Origin: DTKY01 sp037440765 | GTDB lineage: Bacteria > Acidobacteriota > Terriglobia > Bryobacterales > Bryobacteraceae | NCBI GenBank assembly: GCA_037440765.1 | Contig: JBBITL010000057.1 | Location: 1 to 28,560, forward strand | Reading direction: 5' to 3' | Length of the DNA: 28,560 bases | In this document: one piece after another, positions 23,501 through 28,560 of the stretch | Layout of the letters: each line of letters starts with the position of its first letter | Numbering within the stretch: position 1 is the first letter of the stretch | Program-made: the position numbers and the translations under genes | The notes under the pieces: generated by a model | What the model was told of the DNA's origin: nothing | What the model saw: the letters and a program-made list of their open reading frames with translations, nothing else | Databases searched by the model: none

Positions 23501-25550
23501 TTAATCCGGGAGCGGCTCCGGGCCCAGCATCGCCAAGAGTCCGGCTTCATCCAGGACCTGAACACCCAACCCGCGTGCCTTCTGCAACTTGGAGCCGGCT
23601 TCTTCGCCGGCGACCACGAAGCTCGTCTGCTTGCTCACCGAGGCGGTGACCTTNNNNNNNNNNGCGCAGCGACTTGAGCACCTAGACCACCTCTGCCTTG
23701 CCGCCTGCGGCCTCTATGCGGGCTTTGGCCTCCTCGCGGGTCAGGTTCGGGAGCGTCCCGGTGAGAACGAACGTGAGACCCTCGAGCGCGCCCCCCTCCT
23801 TGCGGACGGCCGGCTGCTCGAAGGTCAGCCCGGCGGCTCTCAGCCTCTCGACCAGTTCCCGGTTGTGAGGTTCCCGGAAGAACTGCCAGATGCTGCGGGC
23901 GACTTTGGGGCCGACCTCCTCGGCGGTTTCGAGCGTTTCTTCATCAGCCCCTGCGATCGTGTCCAGACTGCCGAAGGTGCGGGCCAGGATCTGGGCTGTG
24001 CGTTCGCCCACGAACGGGATCCCCAGTCCCGAGAGCACGCGGTCCAGTCCGTTGGCGCGGGAGCGCTCGATGTTGGCCACCAGCTTCTCGGCTGATTTTC
24101 GCGCCATCCGCTCGAGCGGGATCAGGTCCCCGGCCTTGAGCCCGTAGAGGTCGGCGACGCTCCGGACCAGCCCACGATCCACCAGTTGATCCACCAGCGC
24201 CTCGCCCAACCCGTCGATGTTCATCACCCGGCGGGCGGAGAAGTGCAGGATCGACTCCTTCAGCCGGGCGGGGCAGTTGGTGTTGATGCAGCGGCTGGCC
24301 ACCTCGCCCTCCTGCCGGACGATCTGGCCGCCGCACACCGGGCAGGCATCGGGCATCCGGAACGGCTCCGCGCCGGCGTGCTGCTTCACGCTTACGACTT
24401 TGGGAATGACGTCGCCGCTCCGCTCGATCAGCACGGTATCGCCGGCCCTGACGCCGAGGCGCTGGATCTCTTCCTCGTTGTGCAGCGTGGCCCGCGAGAC
24501 GCTCACGCCGCCCACCTTCACCGGACGGAGGTGCGCCACGGGCGTCAGGGTCCCGGTGCGGCCGACCTGGACCTCGATCTTCTCGACCACGGTGGTCTGC
24601 TGCTCGGCGGGGAACTTGAAGGCGATGGCCCAGCGCGGAGCCTTGGCCGTCCAGCCCAGCTCTTCCTGCTGGCGCACGGAATCGACTTTGGCGACCACCC
24701 CGTCCGTCTCGTAGGGAAGCTCCGCCCGGCGGCCGGCCCACTGGCGGCAGTAGTCCACAAGCTCCTCGATGTCCTTGCACAGCCGGCGTTCCGGGTTGAC
24801 CTTGAAGCCGATCTCTTCCAGGCGCTGAAGCGTCTGCCAGTGGCTGTCGCCGGCCGGCGCTGTGCCTGCGCGGAGGAAGTAGGCGTGGTAGTCCAGGCGG
24901 CGTGAGGCGGTGATGCCTGGCTCAAGAACTCGTATGGACCCTGCGGCCGCGTTGCGCGGATTGGCGAAACTCGGCTCCCCCTGCTGCCCGCGTTCCAGGT
25001 TGAGCCGGTCAAAAGCCCGGCGTCCCAGGATCACCTCGCCTCGCACCTCGATTGAGGACTCCTGGGCCGTGATGCGCAGCGGCAGGCTCCGGATGGTTCG
25101 GGCGTTTTCGGTGACATCCTCGCCCACGGCGCCGTCGCCCCGCGTGATCGCCTGGTGGAGCACGCCGTCGCGGTAGTGAACCGCCATGGAGAGGCCGTCG
25201 AGCTTCAGTTCGGCCACGTAGCGAAATGGTTGGCCTCCCAGCAGTCCGCGCACGCGACGGTCAAAATCGCGCAGCTCAGTCTCGTCGAGCGCGTTGTCCA
25301 GGCTCAGCATGGGCGAACTGTGCCGCACCTTGACGAAGCCCTCGCGCGGTTTGCCGCCGACGCGTTGCGTGGGAGAGTCGGGCGTGGCCAGCTCCGGGTG
25401 CGCGGCCTCCAGTCCGGCGAGGCGGCGCAGAAGCCGGTCGTACTCGGCGTCGCTGATCTCGGGCCTATCGAGGACGTAGTACAGGTGCTCGTGCCGCAGC
25501 AGTTCTGCGCGCAATCGCTCCACTGCGTCCTTCGGGGATTGTTCTCTCAT
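23501..25550 (-). CDS. ligA: NAD-dependent DNA ligase, broken by an assembly gap
   Basis: LigA seals nicks in DNA during replication and repair using NAD+. The domains appear in order. Ia domain: HLYYVLDRPEISDAEYDRLL (residues 22-41). Adenylation domain with catalytic Lys116 in ELKLDGLS. OB fold: TGTLTPVAHLRPVKVGGVSV. Four-Cys zinc finger at about 400-425 (CPVCGG, CINTNC). Helix-hairpin-helix repeats follow, then BRCT (LEGLTFVLTGTLPNLTREEA). The frame reaches GGK (residue 618) at 23697, then hits spurious sequence and 10 N. It resumes in the same BRCT domain at 23653 (KVTASVSKQTSFVVAGEEAG) and ends at TAA 23501-23503. Rejoined at the shared Lys it would be about 667 residues, the normal length. 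The gene is probably intact in the organism. Confidence 0.95.
23654..23696. other. Scaffold gap (10 N) plus spurious contig end inside ligA
   Basis: Ten N occupy 23654-23663. The next 33 bases (23664-23696) do not fit LigA: on the minus strand they encode AEVV, a stop, then VLKSLR where the BRCT domain should read VTAS. The left contig restarts exactly at Lys-Val-Thr-Ala-Ser. The 33 bases therefore look like an erroneous contig end, and the gap is not real missing coding sequence. Confidence 0.8.
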
Positions 25551-25558
25551 CCGCGTCC

Positions 25559-25566
25559 ATTATAAT
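25559..25566. promoter_or_regulatory. Palindromic -10 shared by ligA and the lipid kinase gene
   Basis: ATTATAAT is self-complementary and yields a perfect TATAAT on both strands (plus 25561-25566, minus 25564-25559). On minus, transcription would start about 2 nt before the ligA ATG at 25550, implying a leaderless or nearly leaderless mRNA. On plus, TTGTTC at 25539-25544 is a possible -35 at 16-nt spacing, but the start would fall just inside the GTG-initiated frame at 25568. Direction and use are inferred only. Confidence 0.45.
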
Positions 25567-25567
25567 T

Positions 25568-26503
25568 GTGGTCATAGCGACCTACCGGCACGCCTTCCTG
25601 CTCTACAATCCCATGGCCCGGGGCCTGGGCCTGTGGGGGACCCGGCAGATTGACGAAGCCGTCGATGCGCTCGGCGCCGACGGACACCATGTCAGTCCGG
25701 TGCCAACCCGCGGTCCCGGCTCGGCCATCGACCTGGCGCGGGACTGCGTGCGACAAGGGGCCGACCTGATCCTGGTCGCCGGCGGGGACGGCACCGTCAA
25801 CGAAGCCGCCAACGGCATGATTCACACGCAGGCGCCGCTCGGGGTGCTCCCGGCCGGCACGGGAAACATACTGGCCAGCGAGCTGGGCGTCACCGGGCCA
25901 CTCAAGATCCTGGCGCGCCAGGTGAAGGACTGGGTTCCCCGCAGGATCAGCGCCGGCCGGCTGACGGCCGACGGAGGCGCCTCCCGGAGGTTCTTTCTGA
26001 TGGTTGCCGGCGTGGGGCTGGACGCGCACATCGTGGCCGAGGTCGATCCCGAGGTCAAGAAGCTTCTGGGCAAGCTGGCGTTCTGGTTCGCCGGGCTGTC
26101 GCGACTGACCGGGGAACTGGAGGAGTTCGACGTAAGCGTGGGTGGTACGCTGAGGCCCGCCAGCTTCGCGCTGGCCAGCCGGGTCCGCAACTACGGCGGC
26201 AGCCTCTCGATCACGCGGCAGGCCCACCTGCTGCGCGACGATTTCGGCTTCGCCCTGTTCGAGGGGCGCAGTCCGTTCCGTTACCTCGGCTACTTGGCGG
26301 CGGCGCTGGCCGGCACGCTCGACCGCACTGAAGGCGTCACCCTGCTGAGCGGCGAGCGCGCGGAGTTCAGCGCGCGCGGCCCCGATCCGGTATACGTGGA
26401 AGTGGATGGCGAACTGGCGGGCGCTCTTCCGGCGTCCGTTGAGATCGTGCCAGGCGCCCTGACGCTGCTTGTGCCTGAGGCCTTCCTGTCGTGGACAACC
26501 TGA
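25568..26503 (+). CDS. YegS/DagK-type lipid kinase (diacylglycerol kinase catalytic domain)
   Basis: A 311-residue cytoplasmic or membrane-associated kinase predicted to phosphorylate a lipid such as diacylglycerol with ATP. Motifs of the DAGK catalytic family (PF00781): FLLYNPMARG (11-19), VAGGDGTVNEAANG (70-83; the GGDGT loop binds nucleotide), and LGVLPAGTGNILASELG (91-107). The C-terminal beta-sandwich domain includes GVGLDAHIV and a late VDGELAG. The GTG at 25568 has no clear ribosome-binding site, yet a later start would remove the first strand of the fold. The 3' end overlaps the YdjM-like gene by 13 nt. The physiological substrate (diacylglycerol, phosphatidylglycerol, sphingoid base) cannot be decided. 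Confidence 0.9.
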   Translation: MVIATYRHAFLLYNPMARGLGLWGTRQIDEAVDALGADGHHVSPVPTRGPGSAIDLARDCVRQGADLILVAGGDGTVNEAANGMIHTQAPLGVLPAGTGNILASELGVTGPLKILARQVKDWVPRRISAGRLTADGGASRRFFLMVAGVGLDAHIVAEVDPEVKKLLGKLAFWFAGLSRLTGELEEFDVSVGGTLRPASFALASRVRNYGGSLSITRQAHLLRDDFGFALFEGRSPFRYLGYLAAALAGTLDRTEGVTLLSGERAEFSARGPDPVYVEVDGELAGALPASVEIVPGALTLLVPEAFLSWTT

Positions 26504-27423
26504 CCCACACACTGAGCGCGATCGTGCTGAGCCGGGCCGGGCTCAACCGGCTTTCCCCGCACGCCGCCTGGCTGCTGGTGGCGGGCGCCAACGCCGCCGA
26601 CCTGGATGTAATCAGCGGCCTGGCCGGACAGGCGGCCTATCTTCAGTACCACCGCGGGCCGACGCATTCGCTGGCGGCGATACCGGTGCTCGCGCTGCTG
26701 GTGACCGTGCTGGTCAGGCTCTTCCGGCGGCGCGGCTTCGTATGGGGGAAGGCGTACTTTGTCGCGCTCATCGGGGCGGCAAGCAACCCGCTTCTCGATC
26801 TTGCCAACAGTTATGGCGTGCGCATACTGTGGCCCTTCTCCAACCGTTGGGTCAATTTCGACTTTCTGGCGATCTTCGACGTGTGGATCTGGCTGCTGCT
26901 CGCGGCGGGAATCGCCGTGCCGTGGCTGTTGCGCACGGTGAGCAGGGAGATCGGCGCGGAGGCGGGCTCGGGCCAGGGCATGGCGCTTTTCGTGTTGTGC
27001 CTGGTGGCCGTGTATGGCGGCGCGAAGTACGTGCTGCATGAGCGGGCCGTCGCGGTGCTGGATGCCAGAATGTATCAGGGGCAGGTCCCGCTGCGCGTGG
27101 CGGCGATGCCTGCCCCGGTCAACCCCTTCCGCTGGGTGGGCCTGGTGGAGGGCCGCGGGTTCACTGAGATGCATGCGGGTCTGAATCTGCTCCAGGAGTT
27201 TGACCCCTCGTCGGGCCAGATCTACTACAGGCCCGAGTGGACGCCGCGCTCCGAGCCGTTTCTCTCCTTCCTGCGGTTCGCTCAGTGGCCGGTATGGAGG
27301 CTGGCGCCGGCGCCGGAGCCGGAAGGGGCGATGCAGGCGACTCTCACCGACGTGCGCTTCGGGCCCCCCGGCGGTTCCCCCTTCTCGGTAACGGCGCTCG
27401 TTGCTCCCGGGCAGCCGCAATGA
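26491..27423 (+). CDS. YdjM/DUF457-type membrane-bound metal-dependent hydrolase
   Basis: A 310-residue inner-membrane protein. Signature residues of the YdjM family: THTLSA at the N terminus (His6), ADLD (Asp37, Asp39), YHRGPTHS (His54, His59) and NPLLDLANSYG with a further Asp. Together these could form a metal site near the membrane. Hydrophobic segments lie at about 62-78, 88-100, 128-146 and 169-183. The C-terminal 120 residues are soluble and beta-rich. The GTG at 26491 lies within the end of the lipid kinase gene (13-nt overlap), so the two are co-translated. The natural substrate is unknown for this family; the pairing with a lipid kinase suggests a membrane-lipid role, which is inference. 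Confidence 0.85.
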   Translation: MDNLTHTLSAIVLSRAGLNRLSPHAAWLLVAGANAADLDVISGLAGQAAYLQYHRGPTHSLAAIPVLALLVTVLVRLFRRRGFVWGKAYFVALIGAASNPLLDLANSYGVRILWPFSNRWVNFDFLAIFDVWIWLLLAAGIAVPWLLRTVSREIGAEAGSGQGMALFVLCLVAVYGGAKYVLHERAVAVLDARMYQGQVPLRVAAMPAPVNPFRWVGLVEGRGFTEMHAGLNLLQEFDPSSGQIYYRPEWTPRSEPFLSFLRFAQWPVWRLAPAPEPEGAMQATLTDVRFGPPGGSPFSVTALVAPGQPQ

Positions 27424-27427
27424 GCAC

Positions 27428-27433
27428 AGGAGG
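27428..27433 (+). promoter_or_regulatory. Ribosome-binding site of the aldehyde dehydrogenase gene
   Basis: A full AGGAGG precedes ATG 27438 by 4 nt and decides this start over ATG 27450. It is the best Shine-Dalgarno in the window and begins 4 nt after the stop of the YdjM-like gene. Confidence 0.8.
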
Positions 27434-27437
27434 ATCC

Positions 27438-28560
27438 ATGGAGTATCCGATGTGGATTGGCGGGCGGCCGGTCACCACCGGGCGGCCGCTGAAGGTCGAA
27501 CTCCCCTGGGATGGATCCCAGGTCGCCACCGTTTTCGCGGCCGGCAAGGAGCAGGTGGACGCCGCGGCCGAAGCGGCTCACCTGGCCGCGGCCGTCATGC
27601 GCGAACTGACGCTCGACGAGCGCGCCGCCATTCTCCGCAAGGCCCACGACAAGGTCCGGGAGCAGGGCGAGTCACTTGCGCTCGCTCTCAGCAGCGAAAG
27701 CGGCAAACCCATCCGCGAGGCCCGCGCTGAGGTCGAACGCGCGGCGCAGACGCTCCTGTTCTCTTCGGAGGAGGCCCACCGCCTGTGCGGCGAAGTGGTC
27801 CCCATGGACGCCTCGCCCGCGGGCAAGGGCCGCTGGGCGATGACCTTGCGCGAGCCGGTGGGAGTCATCGCCGCCATCACGCCCTTCAACTTCCCGCTCA
27901 ACCTGGCCCTGCACAAAATCGGGCCGGCGATCGCCGCCGGCAACGCCGTGGTTCACAAACCGGCCTCGGCGACCCCGGTCACCGCGCTGCTGATGGCCCG
28001 CATCTTCGATGAGTGCGGGCTGCCGGCCGGCGCCCTCAACGTCGTCACAGGGCCGGGCGGCGCCGTGGGCGGCCTGCTGGTGACTCACCCGAAAGTGGCC
28101 ATGGTGACATTCACCGGCAGCCCGCCGGTCGGCCTGCGCATCCGGAACCTGGCAGGCATGCGGAGGGTCACCCTGGAGCTCGGCTCCAACTCGGCGGTGA
28201 TCATCGAAGATGACGCGGACCTGGATGCCGCCGTGCCGCGTTGCATCGCCGGCGGTTATGCCAACTCCGGGCAGGTCTGCATCTCGGTCCAGCGCATTTT
28301 TGTGAACCAGCGCGTGTACGGCGAATTCCTGGACCGCCTGGCCGATGGCGCGCGCAAGCTCAAGATCGGGCATCCGCATGATCCATCCACTGACATCAGC
28401 TCCCTGATCGCCGCCGCAGAAGCCGAGCGTGTCGAAGAATGGATCTCGGAGGCCGTACGCGCAGGCGCGAAGCTGGCATGCGGCGGCTCGCGGCGCCGCG
28501 CCACCCTCGAACCGGCCGTGCTGAGCCAGGCGCCGCCCGGAACGCGGATCTGCTGCCAGG
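27438..28560 (+). CDS. NAD(P)-dependent aldehyde dehydrogenase (partial, 3' end outside window)
   Basis: The first 374 codons of an aldehyde dehydrogenase superfamily enzyme, oxidising an aldehyde to the carboxylate or acyl derivative. Motifs: EPVGVIAAITPFNFPLNL with the conserved Asn for oxyanion stabilisation, KPASATPVTALLM, FTGSPPVG (cofactor loop), LELGSNSAVI with general base Glu247, and YANSGQVCISVQR with nucleophile Cys281. The 34-residue Glu-Cys spacing is standard. ELGSNSA replaces the commoner ELGGKSP; I associate this variant with lactaldehyde- or glyceraldehyde-3-phosphate-like dehydrogenases, but the substrate is not assigned. The family is usually about 470-500 residues, so roughly 100 are missing. 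It lies 14 nt after the YdjM-like gene and is probably co-transcribed with it. Confidence 0.93.
   Translation, partial: MEYPMWIGGRPVTTGRPLKVELPWDGSQVATVFAAGKEQVDAAAEAAHLAAAVMRELTLDERAAILRKAHDKVREQGESLALALSSESGKPIREARAEVERAAQTLLFSSEEAHRLCGEVVPMDASPAGKGRWAMTLREPVGVIAAITPFNFPLNLALHKIGPAIAAGNAVVHKPASATPVTALLMARIFDECGLPAGALNVVTGPGGAVGGLLVTHPKVAMVTFTGSPPVGLRIRNLAGMRRVTLELGSNSAVIIEDDADLDAAVPRCIAGGYANSGQVCISVQRIFVNQRVYGEFLDRLADGARKLKIGHPHDPSTDISSLIAAAEAERVEEWISEAVRAGAKLACGGSRRRATLEPAVLSQAPPGTRICCQ

Noticed and set aside
1..28560. CRISPR arrays, phage genes, toxin-antitoxin pairs or defence systems
   Set aside because: No regularly spaced direct repeats were seen, and no proteins with nuclease, integrase, capsid, toxin or other defence motifs were recognised on either strand.

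Overview
The window is GC-rich DNA (strong G/C bias at third codon positions) that most resembles an Acidobacteriota genome of the Bryobacterales/Solibacter type. This is inferred from family content, not from a database search. The pointers are two very large Oar-like TonB receptors with an N-terminal carboxypeptidase-regulatory domain, an ADOP-like MacB-core membrane protein, an S46 dipeptidyl-peptidase and BsuPI-domain secreted proteins. A run of 10 N inside ligA shows this is a draft scaffold, probably metagenomic.

Layout. 1-77 is tRNA-Val(GAC) on the minus strand. 78-845 is a decayed area: unassigned sequence, the C-terminal remnant of an IS66-family transposase with a nonsense codon and a candidate right end, abutting the truncated 5' part of a secreted-protein gene. 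869-2786 (minus) holds two overlapping paralogous secreted proteins with BsuPI-like domains. 2837-8644 (plus) holds a small secreted protein, a DPP11-type S46 peptidase, a MoeZ-like E1-rhodanese fusion and an ADOP-like membrane protein with a C-terminal metal-ribbon-like tail. A PilZ-domain gene follows at 8782-9132.

9145-16046 is the functional centre. A promoter and a cobalamin riboswitch lead into a tightly packed plus-strand operon: btuB-like TonB receptor, btuF, btuD and btuC. Together these would move corrinoids across the outer membrane, through the periplasm and across the inner membrane, with expression falling when cobalamin is sufficient. A MacB/LolCDE-like permease and ATPase pair follows after 28 nt and ends tail-to-tail with a minus-strand VTT/DedA-like membrane protein.

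16683-23366 (minus) carries the two Oar-like receptors, each with the same extended -10 element (TGCTATACT), separated by a textbook intrinsic terminator. 23501-25550 (minus) is ligA, broken by the assembly gap. Divergent from it, on plus, run a YegS/DagK-type lipid kinase, a YdjM-type membrane metal-dependent hydrolase that overlaps it, and an aldehyde dehydrogenase that leaves the window.

No CRISPR array, prophage or recognised defence island was seen. The parts most worth a second look are the riboswitch-headed operon with its extra MacB-like pair, the one-core ADOP-like protein with a ribbon tail, the BsuPI/S46 neighbourhood with its IS66 scar, and several unusual starts and promoters.
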